A DNA stretch of 51,684 nucleotides from Pseudomonas lurida (GCF_013522705.1 NZ_JAAMRE010000040.1:1-51684); one strand, 5' to 3'. Numbered from the stretch's first letter, positions 1 through 9,211 are shown. Notes: generated from the letters alone by a model not told the origin. Translations and numbers: made by a program.

Positions 1-182
1 AGGTCAAAAGCGAGAGCAAGAGCGGCTCGCTTCGCATCGTGGTTAGGGTTGGTGGCTGCATGTCTTCGGTGAAAACATAGCCTGAGAAAATGAGGTTCTT
101 GTAGTGAACGGGCTTGCTGTGGTGAGCAGGCTTGTCAAATCGTCGCACCGCCCCTGCCACAGGTTTAGCTCGGCGCATCCTG
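1..182. other. Left-edge intergenic segment with degenerate REP-like sequence
   Basis: No gene is recognised between the window edge and the prpD stop. Around 110-150 there are repeated GGGCTTG-type words (gggcttgctgtggtgagc, then caggcttgtc) that resemble a worn REP element. No clean hairpin with a T-run is visible, so I do not call a terminator for the prp operon. Confidence 0.4.
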
Positions 183-1667
183 CTAGATCACGAACAAGTC
201 CACGAAACGGTTGACCGGGGTGGCTTCAAGCTTCGCCTGATCCTTGCACAACGCAAAAATCTCGGCACTGCGCTGCGCGGTAAACCGCGTGGCCAGGTTG
301 GCCTTGAACTTGTCTTCCAGCAATGGAATGCCCTGCGCCCGACGGCGGCGATGACCTATCGGATATTCCACCGCCACCTCTTCGGTGCAAGTGCCATCGG
401 TAAAGAACACTTGCACCGCATTGGCAATCGAACGCTTGTCGGCCTCCAGGTATTCACGGCTGTAGCGCGGGTTCTCGACGATGACCATCTTGTTGCGCAG
501 CACGTCGATGATCGGGTGCGCGGCATGGAAAGTATCCTCGTAGTGCTCGGCCACCAGGTTGCCGAACGCCAGGGGCACGGCGGTCATGTATTGCAGGCAG
601 TGGTCGCGGTCGGCGGCGTTGGCCAGGGGGCCGACCTTGGAGATGATACGAATCGCTGACTCATGGGTAGTGATCACGATGCGTTCGACCTCGTGCAGGC
701 GGTCCCTGACCTGCGGATGCAACCTCACCGCGGCTTCGCAGGCGGTCTGCGCGTGGAACTCGGCGGGAAAGCTGATCTTGAACAGCACGTTCTCCATCAC
801 ATAGGTGCCATAAGGCTGACTCAAGCTGAATGCACGCTGGTCTTCGGGCTTGAGCGCCAAGTCCTTGTTGGTGTGGCTGAACAGTACGTCATAGAAACCC
901 CATTGCGGCGCACTCAGCACCCCCGGGATGCCCATTTCGCCACGCAGCGCGATATCCGCCAGGCGTACGCCGCGACTTGAAGCGTCCCCCGCCGCCCAGG
1001 ATTTGCGCGAACCGGCATTCGGCGCGTGGCGGTAGGTGCGCAACGCCTGGCCGTCAACGAATGCATGGGACAGCGCCGACAATAACTGCTCGCGATTGGC
1101 GCCCATCAGTTTGGCGCTGACCGCGGTGGAGGCGACTTTCACCAGCAGCACATGGTCGAGGCCGACACGGTTGAACGAATTTTCCAGGGCTAGCACGCCC
1201 TGGATTTCATGGGCCATGATCATCGCCTCCAGCACCGCGCGCAGGGTCAAGGGCGCATCGCCATTGGCCACGCGCTTTTGCGAGAGGTGATCGGCCACGG
1301 CGAGGATGGCGCCCAGGTTATCCGAAGGGTGGCCCCATTCGGCGGCGAGCCAGGTGTCGTTGTAGTCGAGCCAGCGCACGAGGCAGCCGATGTCCCACGC
1401 GGCCTTGACCGGGTCCAGCCGGAATGAAGTACCCGGCACCCGCGCGCCGAACGGCACCACCGTGCCCTCCACCATCGGCCCCAGATGCTTGGTGCATTCG
1501 GGGAAACGCAGGGCCAGCAGGCCGCAGCCGAGGGTGTCCATCAGGCAGTGGCGTGCGGTGTCCAGAGCGGCCTGGGATGCGATCCGATAATCGAGAACGT
1601 AATCGGCGATGTCCTGCAGGACCTGATCATAGTCAGGACGGTTGTTCTGGTCGACGTTGGCGCTCAT
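183..1667 (-). CDS. prpD: 2-methylcitrate dehydratase PrpD
   Basis: MmgE/PrpD-family protein of 494 residues, the usual length for cytoplasmic PrpD. In the methylcitrate cycle PrpD dehydrates 2-methylcitrate to 2-methyl-cis-aconitate. It is the last gene of the operon, 31 bases after prpF. The start is set at the ATG of MSANVDQN because a GGAGAA box precedes it; an in-frame upstream start would bury that box in coding sequence. The operon also carries acnD and prpF, which do the same conversion by another route, so PrpD is formally redundant here. This combination is common in pseudomonads. The assignment rests on whole-protein resemblance and gene context; I did not map active-site residues. 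Confidence 0.95.
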   Translation of the reverse strand: MSANVDQNNRPDYDQVLQDIADYVLDYRIASQAALDTARHCLMDTLGCGLLALRFPECTKHLGPMVEGTVVPFGARVPGTSFRLDPVKAAWDIGCLVRWLDYNDTWLAAEWGHPSDNLGAILAVADHLSQKRVANGDAPLTLRAVLEAMIMAHEIQGVLALENSFNRVGLDHVLLVKVASTAVSAKLMGANREQLLSALSHAFVDGQALRTYRHAPNAGSRKSWAAGDASSRGVRLADIALRGEMGIPGVLSAPQWGFYDVLFSHTNKDLALKPEDQRAFSLSQPYGTYVMENVLFKISFPAEFHAQTACEAAVRLHPQVRDRLHEVERIVITTHESAIRIISKVGPLANAADRDHCLQYMTAVPLAFGNLVAEHYEDTFHAAHPIIDVLRNKMVIVENPRYSREYLEADKRSIANAVQVFFTDGTCTEEVAVEYPIGHRRRRAQGIPLLEDKFKANLATRFTAQRSAEIFALCKDQAKLEATPVNRFVDLFVI

Positions 1668-1698
1668 GGCAGTTCTCCACAAGGATTGGTGTTGCGCT

Positions 1699-2889
1699 TT
1701 AGAAGGAGCCCCCGGGTACGCGCACGAAGCCTTCCATCAATACCCGGGCACTGCGGCTCATGATGGCCTTCTTCACCACCCATTCACCGTCCACCTGGGT
1801 GGCCTCGGCCCCCACGCGCAAGGTGCCGGACGGATGCCCGAAGCGCACGGCGTTGCGCTCGATGCCACCGGCCGCCAGGTTGACCAGCGTCCCGGAAATC
1901 GCCGCCGCCGTGCCGATCGCCACCGCCGCCGTCCCCATCATGGCGTGGTGCAACTTGCCCATCGACAGCGCGCGCACCAGCAAATCCACGTCGCCGGCCT
2001 TGATCGCCTTACCGCTGGAGGCCACGTAATCGGCGGGTTTGGCCACGAACGCGACCTTGGGCGTGTGCTGACGCTGGGCGGCTTCGTCCAGATGCTTGAT
2101 CAAGCCCATGCGCAGAGCGCCATGGGCGCGCACGGTCTCGAACATCGCCAGGGCCTTGGGGTCGCTGTTGATCGCGCCTTGCAGTTCGGTGCCGGTGTAA
2201 CCGAGGTCTTCGGCGTTGATAAAAATCGTCGGGATGCCGGCGTTGATCAGCGTGGCCTTGAACGTGCCGACGCCCGGCACCTCCAGCTCGTCCACCAGGT
2301 TGCCGGTGGGGAACATCGAGCCGCCTCCGCCCTCTTCGTCCGCCGCCGGGTCCATGAATTCCAACTGCACTTCGGCGGCCGGGAAGGTCACGCCGTCCAG
2401 TTCGAAATCGCCGGTTTCCTGTACCGCGCCGTCGGTGATCGGCACGTGGGCAATGATGGTTTTGCCGATATTGGCCTGCCAGATGCGCACCACGGCCACG
2501 CCATCGCGCGGCACACGGGCCGGGGCCACCAGCCCGGCGCTGATGGCGAACGAACCCACCGCCGCCGACAGGTTGCCGCAGTTGCCGCTCCAGTCCACGA
2601 AGGGCTTGTCGATGGAGACCTGGCCGAACAGGTAATCCACGTCGTGATCGGCGCGGGTGCTCTTGGCCAGGATCACCGTCTTACTGGTGCTGGACGTGGC
2701 GCCGCCCATGCCGTCGATTTGCTTGTCGTAGGGATCGGGGCTGCCGATCACTCGCAACAACAAGGCGTCGCGTGCCGCACCCGGCACCTGCGCCGACGCG
2801 GGCAGGTCCAGGAGGCTGAAAAAAACGCCCTTGCTGGTGCCGCCACGCATATAGGTGGCGGGGATTTTGATTTGCGGTGCGTGTGCCAT
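1699..2889 (-). CDS. prpF: 2-methylaconitate cis-trans isomerase PrpF
   Basis: PrpF-family isomerase of 396 residues, related in fold to diaminopimelate epimerase. It converts the 2-methyl-trans-aconitate made by AcnD into the cis isomer used by the rest of the methylcitrate cycle. The N-terminal signature IPATYMRGGTSKGVFF is typical of the family. The chosen ATG (MAHAPQIK) sits 6 bases after an AGGAGG box. A second ATG two codons upstream touches that box and is unlikely to be used. The gene lies 11 bases downstream of acnD, its obligate functional partner. Confidence 0.95.
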   Translation of the reverse strand: MAHAPQIKIPATYMRGGTSKGVFFSLLDLPASAQVPGAARDALLLRVIGSPDPYDKQIDGMGGATSSTSKTVILAKSTRADHDVDYLFGQVSIDKPFVDWSGNCGNLSAAVGSFAISAGLVAPARVPRDGVAVVRIWQANIGKTIIAHVPITDGAVQETGDFELDGVTFPAAEVQLEFMDPAADEEGGGGSMFPTGNLVDELEVPGVGTFKATLINAGIPTIFINAEDLGYTGTELQGAINSDPKALAMFETVRAHGALRMGLIKHLDEAAQRQHTPKVAFVAKPADYVASSGKAIKAGDVDLLVRALSMGKLHHAMMGTAAVAIGTAAAISGTLVNLAAGGIERNAVRFGHPSGTLRVGAEATQVDGEWVVKKAIMSRSARVLMEGFVRVPGGSF

Positions 2890-2900
2890 GGTCATCCTCC

Positions 2901-5495
2901 TCAGGCGGTCGCCGCCGATTCCAGGAAGTCCTGGGCAAAACGCTGCAATACGCCACCCGCCTCGTAGATCGACACTTCTTCGGCGGTGTCCAGGCGGCAG
3001 GTGACCGGCACTTCGACACGGGCGCCATTCTTGCGGTTGATCACCAACGTCAGTTGCGCGCGCGGGGTGCGTTCGCCGACCACATCATAGGTTTCACTGC
3101 CGTCGATCTGCAGGGTGTGCCGGTTGGTACCCGGCAGGAACTCCAGCGGCAACACACCCATGCCCACCAGATTGGTGCGGTGGATACGCTCGAACCCTTC
3201 GGCGGCAATTGCTTCCACGCCGGCCAGGCGCACGCCCTTGGCCGCCCAGTCACGGGACGAGCCCTGGCCGTAGTCGGCGCCGGCGATGATGATCAGCGGC
3301 TGTTTGCGCTCCATGTAGGTTTCGATGGCTTCCCACATCCGCGTGACCTTGCCTTCGGGCTCGATGCGCGCCAGGGAACCCTGCTTGACCTTGCCGTTTT
3401 CCACCACCATTTCGTTGAACAGTTTCGGGTTGGCGAAGGTGGCGCGCTGCGCGGTCAGGTGGTCGCCACGGTGAGTGGCATAGGAGTTGAAGTCGACCTC
3501 CGGCAGGCCCATTTTCGCCAGGTACTCACCGGCGGCGCTGTCGAGCATGATCGCGTTGGACGGCGACAGGTGGTCGGTGGTGATGTTGTCCGGCAGCACC
3601 GCCAGCGGCCGCATGCCCTTGAGCGGCCGCGCCCCGGCCAGCGCGCCTTCCCAGTACGGCGGACGACGGATATAGGTGCTCTGCGGACGCCAGTCGTACA
3701 GCGGCGCGACTTTCGGGCCGGTGTCCTCGTGGATCGCGAACATTGGGATATACACCGCGCGGAACTGCTCCGGCTTGACCGACGCCTGGACCACCGCGTC
3801 GATTTCTGCGTCGCTCGGCCAGATGTCCTGCAGGCGGATCTCCTTGCCGTCGGCGTCGAAGCCCAGCACGTCTTTCTCGATATCGAAACGGATGGTGCCG
3901 GCAATCGCATACGCCACCACCAGCGGCGGCGAGGCGAGAAAGGCTTGCTTGGCGTACGGGTGGATGCGCCCATCGAAGTTACGATTGCCCGACAGCACGG
4001 CGGTGGCGTACAGGTCGCGGTCGATGATTTCCTGCTGGATCGCTGGGTCGAGCGCGCCGGACATGCCATTGCAGGTAGTGCAGGCGAACGCCACCACGCC
4101 AAAACCGAGTTTTTCCAGTTCATGGCCCAGGCCGGCTTCTTCCAGGTACATCGCCACGGTTTTCGAGCCTGGCGCCAGGGACGACTTGACCCACGGCTTG
4201 CGCGTGAGCCCCAGTTTGTTGGCGTTGCGCGCCAACAGGCCTGCGGCAATTACGTTGCGCGGGTTGCTGGTGTTGGTGCAACTGGTGATGGCGGCAATGA
4301 TCACCGCACCGTCGGGCATTTGGCCGGGCACTTCGTCCCATTGGCCGCTGATGCCTTTGGCGGCCAGGTCGCGGGTGGCGACGCGGGCGTGCGGGTTGCT
4401 CGGGCCGGCCATGTTGCGCACCACGCTGGACAGGTCGAAGGTCAGGCCGCGCTCGTATTGCGCGCCCTTGAGATCGTCGGCCCACAACCCGGTATGGCGA
4501 GCATATTGCTCGACCAGCGCGACCTGCTGGTCTTCGCGGCCGGTGAGTTTGAGGTAGGCAATGGTCTGTGGGTCGATGTAGAACATCGCCGCCGTGGCGC
4601 CGTATTCCGGGGCCATGTTGGAGATGGTTGCGCGGTCGCCGAGGGTCAGTTTGGACGCGCCCTCACCGAAGAATTCCAGCCAGGCGCCGACCACTTTTTG
4701 TTGACGCAGAAACTCGGTCAGCGCCAGCACCATATCGGTGGCGGTGATGCCAGGCTGCAGTTCTCCGGTCAGTTCCACACCCACGCTTTCCGGCAGGCGC
4801 ATCCACGACGCGCGGCCGAGCATCACGCTTTCGGCTTCCAGGCCGCCGACGCCGATGGCGATCACGCCCAGGGCATCCACATGCGGGGTATGGCTGTCGG
4901 TGCCGACGCAGGTATCGGGGAACGCCACGCCGTCGCGCACCTGGATCACCGGGGACATTTTCTCCAGGTTGATCTGGTGCATGATGCCGTTGCCCGGTGG
5001 GATCACGTCGACATTCTTGAAGGCTTTCTTGGTCCATTCGATAAAGTGGAAACGGTCTTCGTTGCGACGGTCTTCGATGGCGCGGTTTTTCTCGAACGCG
5101 TCCGGGTCGGAACCACCGGCTTCGACGGCCAGGGAGTGGTCGACGATCAGCTGTGTCGGCACCACCGGATTGACCTGCGCCGGATCACCGCCTTGCAGGG
5201 CGATGGCATCGCGCAGGCCGGCGAGGTCGACCAGTGCGGTCTGGCCGAGAATGTCATGACACACCACACGCGCCGGAAACCACGGAAAATCCAGATCGCG
5301 CCTGCGCTCGATCAACTGGCTCAGGGAGGCGTTGAGGGTGGCAGGCTCGCAACGGCGCACCAGGTTCTCGGCGAGTACACGAGAGGTATAAGGCAGCGTG
5401 GCATAGGCGCCGGGACGGATGGCGTCGACCGCCGCACGGGCGTCGAAGTAATCCAGGCGACTGCCGGGGAGCGGTTTGCGAAATTCAGTGTTCAT
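2901..5495 (-). CDS. acnD: Fe/S-dependent 2-methylisocitrate dehydratase AcnD
   Basis: Aconitase-superfamily enzyme of 864 residues that dehydrates 2-methylcitrate, giving a product that needs PrpF. The three cysteine ligands of the [4Fe-4S] cluster are visible: Cys406 in ITSCTNTSNP, and Cys472 and Cys475 in ACTTCNG. The C-terminal swivel domain has the expected GSSRDWAAKG motif. The reading frame stays open upstream to 5816, but that extension overlaps the end of prpC and looks nothing like aconitase, so the start is placed at MNTEFRKP. The 136 bases between prpC and acnD contain a REP hairpin, but the direction and pathway imply one operon. Confidence 0.96.
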   Translation of the reverse strand: MNTEFRKPLPGSRLDYFDARAAVDAIRPGAYATLPYTSRVLAENLVRRCEPATLNASLSQLIERRRDLDFPWFPARVVCHDILGQTALVDLAGLRDAIALQGGDPAQVNPVVPTQLIVDHSLAVEAGGSDPDAFEKNRAIEDRRNEDRFHFIEWTKKAFKNVDVIPPGNGIMHQINLEKMSPVIQVRDGVAFPDTCVGTDSHTPHVDALGVIAIGVGGLEAESVMLGRASWMRLPESVGVELTGELQPGITATDMVLALTEFLRQQKVVGAWLEFFGEGASKLTLGDRATISNMAPEYGATAAMFYIDPQTIAYLKLTGREDQQVALVEQYARHTGLWADDLKGAQYERGLTFDLSSVVRNMAGPSNPHARVATRDLAAKGISGQWDEVPGQMPDGAVIIAAITSCTNTSNPRNVIAAGLLARNANKLGLTRKPWVKSSLAPGSKTVAMYLEEAGLGHELEKLGFGVVAFACTTCNGMSGALDPAIQQEIIDRDLYATAVLSGNRNFDGRIHPYAKQAFLASPPLVVAYAIAGTIRFDIEKDVLGFDADGKEIRLQDIWPSDAEIDAVVQASVKPEQFRAVYIPMFAIHEDTGPKVAPLYDWRPQSTYIRRPPYWEGALAGARPLKGMRPLAVLPDNITTDHLSPSNAIMLDSAAGEYLAKMGLPEVDFNSYATHRGDHLTAQRATFANPKLFNEMVVENGKVKQGSLARIEPEGKVTRMWEAIETYMERKQPLIIIAGADYGQGSSRDWAAKGVRLAGVEAIAAEGFERIHRTNLVGMGVLPLEFLPGTNRHTLQIDGSETYDVVGERTPRAQLTLVINRKNGARVEVPVTCRLDTAEEVSIYEAGGVLQRFAQDFLESAATA

Positions 5496-5564
5496 CGTCA
5501 GGACTCGGTCACGGTGATTGCAAAAGGAGGACCTGCTCCGATCCAAAATTGAAATGCGACTTAA

Positions 5565-5592
5565 TGTGGGAGGGGGCTTGCCCCTCCCACAC
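5565..5592. repeat. Single REP hairpin between prpC and acnD
   Basis: GTGGGAGGGG, a short GCTTG loop and CCCCTCCCAC form an almost perfect palindrome. This is the core REP unit seen elsewhere in the window. It lies inside the prp operon and could stabilise or attenuate the transcript between prpC and acnD. Confidence 0.85.
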
Positions 5593-5631
5593 TGGGTCCG
5601 GTTTCCACTTCGGGATCGTCGGTATTCCCAT

Positions 5632-6759
5632 TCAGCGACGTTCGATTGGCACGAACTTGCGCTGCTCCACGCCGACGTACTCGGCGCTTGGACGGATGAT
5701 GCGGTTGTTGGCGCGCTGCTCAAATACGTGGGCCGCCCATCCTGTAAGCCGCGAGCACACGAAGATCGGCGTGAACAGCTTGGTCGGGATGCCCATGAAG
5801 TGGTACGCCGAGGCATGGTAGAAGTCGGCGTTGGGGAACAGTTTCTTCTGTTCCCACATGGTTTTGTCGATGGCTTCGGAGACCGGGAACAGCACGGTGT
5901 CGCCTACTTCATCGGCGAGTTTTTTCGCCCAACCCTTGATCACTTCGTTGCGCGGGTCGCTGTCTTTGTAGATCGCGTGGCCGAAGCCCATGATTTTGTC
6001 CTTGCGCGCCAGCATGCCGAGGGTGCCTTCCACCGCTTCTTCGGCCGAGGCGAAGCGCTCGATCATCTCCATCGCCGCTTCGTTGGCGCCGCCGTGCAGC
6101 GGGCCGCGCAGGGAACCGATGGCGGCGGTGACGCAGGAATACAGGTCCGACAAGGTCGAGGCACAGACCCGCGCGGTGAACGTCGAGGCGTTGAATTCAT
6201 GTTCGGCGTAGAGAATCAGCGATACGTTCATGACTTTTTCATGCAGCTCGCTCGGTTTCTTGCCGTGCAGCAGATGCAGGAAGTGAGCGCCGATGCTCGG
6301 CTCGTCGCTCACGCAGTCGATGCGCTTACCGTCGTGGCTGAAGCGATACCAGTAGCACATGATCGCCGGGAATGCGGCGAGCAGGCGGTCGGTGACATCG
6401 CGCTGGGCGCCGAAGTCTTTTTCCGGCTCGATATTGCCCAGAAACGAGCAACCGGTGCGCATCACGTCCATCGGGTGGGCGTCGGCGGGGATACGTTCGA
6501 GCACTTCTTTGAGCGCCTGCGGCAGGTCGCGCAACGTGCTCAGCTTGGCACTGTAGGCCGCCAATTCGGTTTTGCTCGGCAACTCGCCGTACAACAACAG
6601 GTAGGCGACTTCTTCGAATTGCGCGTCGGCGGCCAATTCACGCACGTCGTAGCCGCGATAGGTCAGGCCGGCACCGGCCTGGCCCACGGTGGACAGTGCA
6701 GTCTGCCCGGCCACCTGGCCACGCAGGCCGGCGCCACTCAATACTTTTGCTTCAGCCAT
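5632..6759 (-). CDS. prpC: 2-methylcitrate synthase PrpC
   Basis: Citrate-synthase-family enzyme of 375 residues that condenses propionyl-CoA with oxaloacetate to 2-methylcitrate. Its length fits the short methylcitrate synthases rather than GltA (about 430). Catalytic elements are visible: LHGGANEAAMEM with the first active-site His, and GFGHAIYKDSDPR with the second His and the Asp region. The start MAEAKVLSG follows a GGAGAA box at good spacing. It lies 41 bases downstream of prpB and just upstream of acnD, so its product feeds the next enzyme. Confidence 0.95.
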   Translation of the reverse strand: MAEAKVLSGAGLRGQVAGQTALSTVGQAGAGLTYRGYDVRELAADAQFEEVAYLLLYGELPSKTELAAYSAKLSTLRDLPQALKEVLERIPADAHPMDVMRTGCSFLGNIEPEKDFGAQRDVTDRLLAAFPAIMCYWYRFSHDGKRIDCVSDEPSIGAHFLHLLHGKKPSELHEKVMNVSLILYAEHEFNASTFTARVCASTLSDLYSCVTAAIGSLRGPLHGGANEAAMEMIERFASAEEAVEGTLGMLARKDKIMGFGHAIYKDSDPRNEVIKGWAKKLADEVGDTVLFPVSEAIDKTMWEQKKLFPNADFYHASAYHFMGIPTKLFTPIFVCSRLTGWAAHVFEQRANNRIIRPSAEYVGVEQRKFVPIERR

Positions 6760-6800
6760 GGTTCTTCTCCAATTTTGTAATTATCAGGGAGGCGCTGCGC

Positions 6801-7694
6801 TTATTTCTTGGCGGCGAACAGCGCGTCGAGCTTCTGCTCGAAGGTGTGGTAGTCGATGCGATCGTAAAGCTCCATGCGCGTTTGCATGGTGTCGATCACG
6901 TTCTGTTGGGTGCCGTCGCGACGGATCGCGGTGTACACGTTTTCGGCGGCCTTGTTCATGGCGCGAAAGGCCGAGAGCGGGTACAGCACCAGGGAAACAT
7001 CCGCAGATTTCAACTGTTCGGTGGTGTACAACGGGGTCGAGCCGAATTCGGTGATATTGGCCAGGATCGGCGCTTTTACCCGCGCGGCGAACAGTTTGTA
7101 CATCTCAAGCTCGGTGATCGCTTCCGGGAACACCATGTCGGCACCGGCTTCGATGCACGCAGCGGCACGCTCCAGCGCGGACTCCAGGCCTTCGACGGCG
7201 AGGGCATCGGTGCGCGCCATGATCACGAAACTGTCATCGGTGCGCGCGTCCACGGCGGCCTTGATGCGGTCGACCATTTCCTGCTGGGATACGATTTCTT
7301 TGTTCGGACGATGGCCGCAGCGCTTGGCGCCCACCTGGTCTTCGATATGAATGGCGGCCGCGCCGAACTTAATCATCGACTTGACCGTGCGCGCCACGTT
7401 GAAGGCCGAGGAACCGAAGCCGGTGTCCACATCCACCAACAGCGGCAAATCGCACACGTCGGTGATGCGCCGCACGTCGGTCAGTACGTCGTCCAGCCCG
7501 GTGATACCCAGGTCCGGCACGCCCAGGGAACCGGCGGCCACCCCGCCACCCGAGAGATAGATGGCCTTGAAGCCGGCGCGCTTGGCCAACAGCGCATGGT
7601 TGGCGTTGATCGCGCCGACGACCTGCAACGGGTGCTCGCTGGCCACCGCGTCACGGAAGCGCTGGCCGGGTGTGCTTTTGTTGTTCGAACTCAT
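6801..7694 (-). CDS. prpB: 2-methylisocitrate lyase PrpB
   Basis: Isocitrate-lyase-superfamily enzyme of 297 residues that splits 2-methylisocitrate into pyruvate and succinate. The catalytic signature KRCGH is present (VGAKRCGHRPNKEIV), and VDVDTGFG carries the expected metal-binding region. The length matches PrpB rather than the longer AceA isocitrate lyases. The ATG overlaps the stop of the regulator gene by four bases (ATGA), so the two are translationally coupled and prpB is the first enzyme gene of the operon. Confidence 0.96.
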   Translation of the reverse strand: MSSNNKSTPGQRFRDAVASEHPLQVVGAINANHALLAKRAGFKAIYLSGGGVAAGSLGVPDLGITGLDDVLTDVRRITDVCDLPLLVDVDTGFGSSAFNVARTVKSMIKFGAAAIHIEDQVGAKRCGHRPNKEIVSQQEMVDRIKAAVDARTDDSFVIMARTDALAVEGLESALERAAACIEAGADMVFPEAITELEMYKLFAARVKAPILANITEFGSTPLYTTEQLKSADVSLVLYPLSAFRAMNKAAENVYTAIRRDGTQQNVIDTMQTRMELYDRIDYHTFEQKLDALFAAKK

Positions 7695-8401
7695 GACTCA
7701 CCTCTATCAGGGGCGCCGCCTGGGAAATGACGGGCAATATTGCGTTTGGAAGCGCCGATATGCCGGCGCATCAATAACTCGGCCAGTTCGCCGTCGCGAT
7801 CGGCAATCGCATCAAGAATGCGGTGATGCTCGGCAAACGCCTGGCGGGGGCGGTTGGGCGTGGTGGAGAACTGGATGCGGTACATGCGCACCAACTGGTA
7901 CAGCTCGCCGCAGAGCATCTGGGTAAGCGTGCGGTTGCCCGCGCCTTGAATGATGCGGTAATGAAAGTCGAAGTCGCCTTCCTGCTGGTAGTAGCCGACA
8001 CCGGCCTGGAACGCCGCGTCCCGCTCATGGGTGTGCAGCACCTGGCGCAGCTCTTCAATCTCGGCATCGGTCATGCGCTCGGCGGCCAGGCGACAGGCCA
8101 TGCCTTCCAGGGATTCGCGGATTTCGTACAGTTCGATCAGCTCGGCATGGCTGAGCGAAACCACCCGCGCGCCTACGTGCGGCACCCGCACCAGCAGGCG
8201 CTGGCCTTCCAGGCGGTGGATCGCTTCACGCAGCGGGCCACGGCTGATGCCGTAGGTGCGCGCCAGCTCCGGTTCGGAAATCTTGCTGCCGGGGGCGATC
8301 TCACCTTTGACGATGGCTGCCTGGATCCGCCGAAAGACGTTCTCCGACATCGTTTGGGACTCGTCTGACGCCACCGTCGGAAGTTCTGATTGAACCGGCA
8401 T
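7691..8401 (-). CDS. GntR/FCD-family regulator of the prp operon
   Basis: GntR-family regulator of 236 residues from the chosen ATG (MPVQSELP). The N-terminal winged helix-turn-helix is clear (LARTYGISRGPLREAIHRLE), followed by an all-helical FCD effector domain with the usual Asp/His pattern (HERD, HYRIIQGAGNRT, HHRILDAI). It is the first gene of the methylcitrate operon and overlaps prpB by four bases, so it very likely regulates its own operon. The effector is probably a methylcitrate-cycle intermediate (inference). Two ATTGTCGAC-type palindromes upstream fit FCD-regulator operators, one directly abutting this start codon. A TTG at 8443 and an ATG at 8350 are alternative starts. Confidence 0.9.
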   Translation of the reverse strand: MPVQSELPTVASDESQTMSENVFRRIQAAIVKGEIAPGSKISEPELARTYGISRGPLREAIHRLEGQRLLVRVPHVGARVVSLSHAELIELYEIRESLEGMACRLAAERMTDAEIEELRQVLHTHERDAAFQAGVGYYQQEGDFDFHYRIIQGAGNRTLTQMLCGELYQLVRMYRIQFSTTPNRPRQAFAEHHRILDAIADRDGELAELLMRRHIGASKRNIARHFPGGAPDRGES

Positions 8402-8413
8402 ATTGTCGACACC
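8402..8413. promoter_or_regulatory. Operator copy 2 of the prp regulator
   Basis: ATTGTCGACACC matches the perfect palindrome at 8475-8486 in 10 of 12 positions. It lies between the likely ribosome-binding site and the ATG of the regulator gene, downstream of the predicted transcription start. A bound dimer here would block the operon. Confidence 0.65.
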
Positions 8414-8432
8414 TTGAAAACCAATGCGGCAA

Positions 8433-8461
8433 AAACTAGCCAATCAATCACGCTTAGTCAA
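8433..8461 (-). promoter_or_regulatory. Predicted sigma-70 promoter of the prp operon
   Basis: On the minus strand a TTGACT -35 box (8456-8461) is followed after 17 bases by TAGTTT (8433-8438). The start would fall near 8426, leaving a short leader before the regulator ATG at 8401. The operator copies flank this promoter on both sides. Confidence 0.6.
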
Positions 8462-8474
8462 AGAATAAATGCAT

Positions 8475-8486
8475 ATTGTCGACAAT
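8475..8486. promoter_or_regulatory. Operator copy 1 of the prp regulator (perfect palindrome)
   Basis: ATTGTCGACAAT is a perfect 12-base palindrome upstream of the predicted -35 box. Its centre is 73 bases from the centre of copy 2, very close to seven helical turns. Both copies would therefore face the same side of the DNA. Confidence 0.7.
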
Positions 8487-8555
8487 CGTCTAATAACCTC
8501 GACGTGTCGCTTAGGAGCATGGCCGGCTGCCAGCGCTGGCGCCAGAAAAGCATCA

Positions 8556-8564
8556 TGCTAGAAT
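8556..8564 (+). promoter_or_regulatory. Possible extended -10 promoter for rloABC
   Basis: TGCTAGAAT has the TGn extension plus a good -10 hexamer (TAGAAT, 8559-8564) about 100 bases before rloA. No strong -35 hexamer is seen 17 bases upstream. This is the best promoter candidate in the gap. Confidence 0.4.
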
Positions 8565-8669
8565 GCCCGCCGCCTTTGCCTGACATCGCTTGATGAAACG
8601 GCGCACCAGAGATTGCGCAGTCATGCCAGTCGCCATGAATGAACATCGCACTGCACCGCGTCAGGATCT

Positions 8670-9206
8670 ATGAGACTCAAGCCCCTCCCCCTAATGTTTT
8701 GCCTGTTGTCCATCCCGAGCCTCGGCGCCGCCGCCGAGAAGACCGTGTATGGCCTCAACGAATATGCCCAATTGGCCGGTATCGACCTGGAAGTCGCCGC
8801 CAAATTGGACACCGGTGCCAAGACCGCCTCCCTCAGCGCCCGCGATATCAAGCGTTTCAAACGCAACGGCGAATCCTGGGTGCGCTTCTACCTGGCCATC
8901 GACACCGCCCATTCCCACCCCATCGAACGCCCCCTGGCCCGCGTCAGCAAGATCAAGCGCCGCGCCGGTGACTACGACCCCGATGAGGACAAGAACTACA
9001 CCGCCCGCCCGGTGATTGCCCTGGATATCTGCATGGGCACCGCTTTACGCAGCATAGAAGTGAACTTGACTGACCGCAGCGCTTTCCAATATCCGCTGCT
9101 GATCGGCTCCGAAGCGCTCAAACGCTTTGATGCGCTGGTCGACCCCAGTCTTAAATATGCAGCAGGCAAACCTGCCTGCGCCGCCGACGCTCATACCGCC
9201 GAGTAA
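8670..9206 (+). CDS. rloA: Retropepsin-like aspartic protease RloA (ATP-dependent zinc protease family)
   Basis: Exported protein of 178 residues. An N-terminal signal peptide ends near GAAAE, so the mature protein is periplasmic. The body is the retropepsin-like domain formerly named putative ATP-dependent zinc protease. Its active-site triad is Asp47-Thr48-Gly49 in KLDTGAKTASLSA; a single-domain retropepsin must dimerise to be active. It is the first gene of a three-gene operon with a membrane inactive transglutaminase and an ATP-grasp ligase, five bases before rloB. The family has been linked to osmotic-stress tolerance in pseudomonads (recalled, not checked). The substrate is unknown; the ligase partner suggests a peptide or glutamyl bond. 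Confidence 0.85.
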   Translation: MRLKPLPLMFCLLSIPSLGAAAEKTVYGLNEYAQLAGIDLEVAAKLDTGAKTASLSARDIKRFKRNGESWVRFYLAIDTAHSHPIERPLARVSKIKRRAGDYDPDEDKNYTARPVIALDICMGTALRSIEVNLTDRSAFQYPLLIGSEALKRFDALVDPSLKYAAGKPACAADAHTAE

Positions 9207-9211
9207 ACCGA

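Noticed and set aside
1642..2967. Open plus-strand frame of 441 codons opposite prpF
   Set aside because: It lies antisense to a clear prpF gene and has the His/Gly/Arg-rich composition of a shadow frame.
2877..5552. Open plus-strand frame of 891 codons opposite acnD
   Set aside because: It mirrors the intact acnD gene; long antisense frames are expected in GC-rich coding DNA. The translation shows no family motif.
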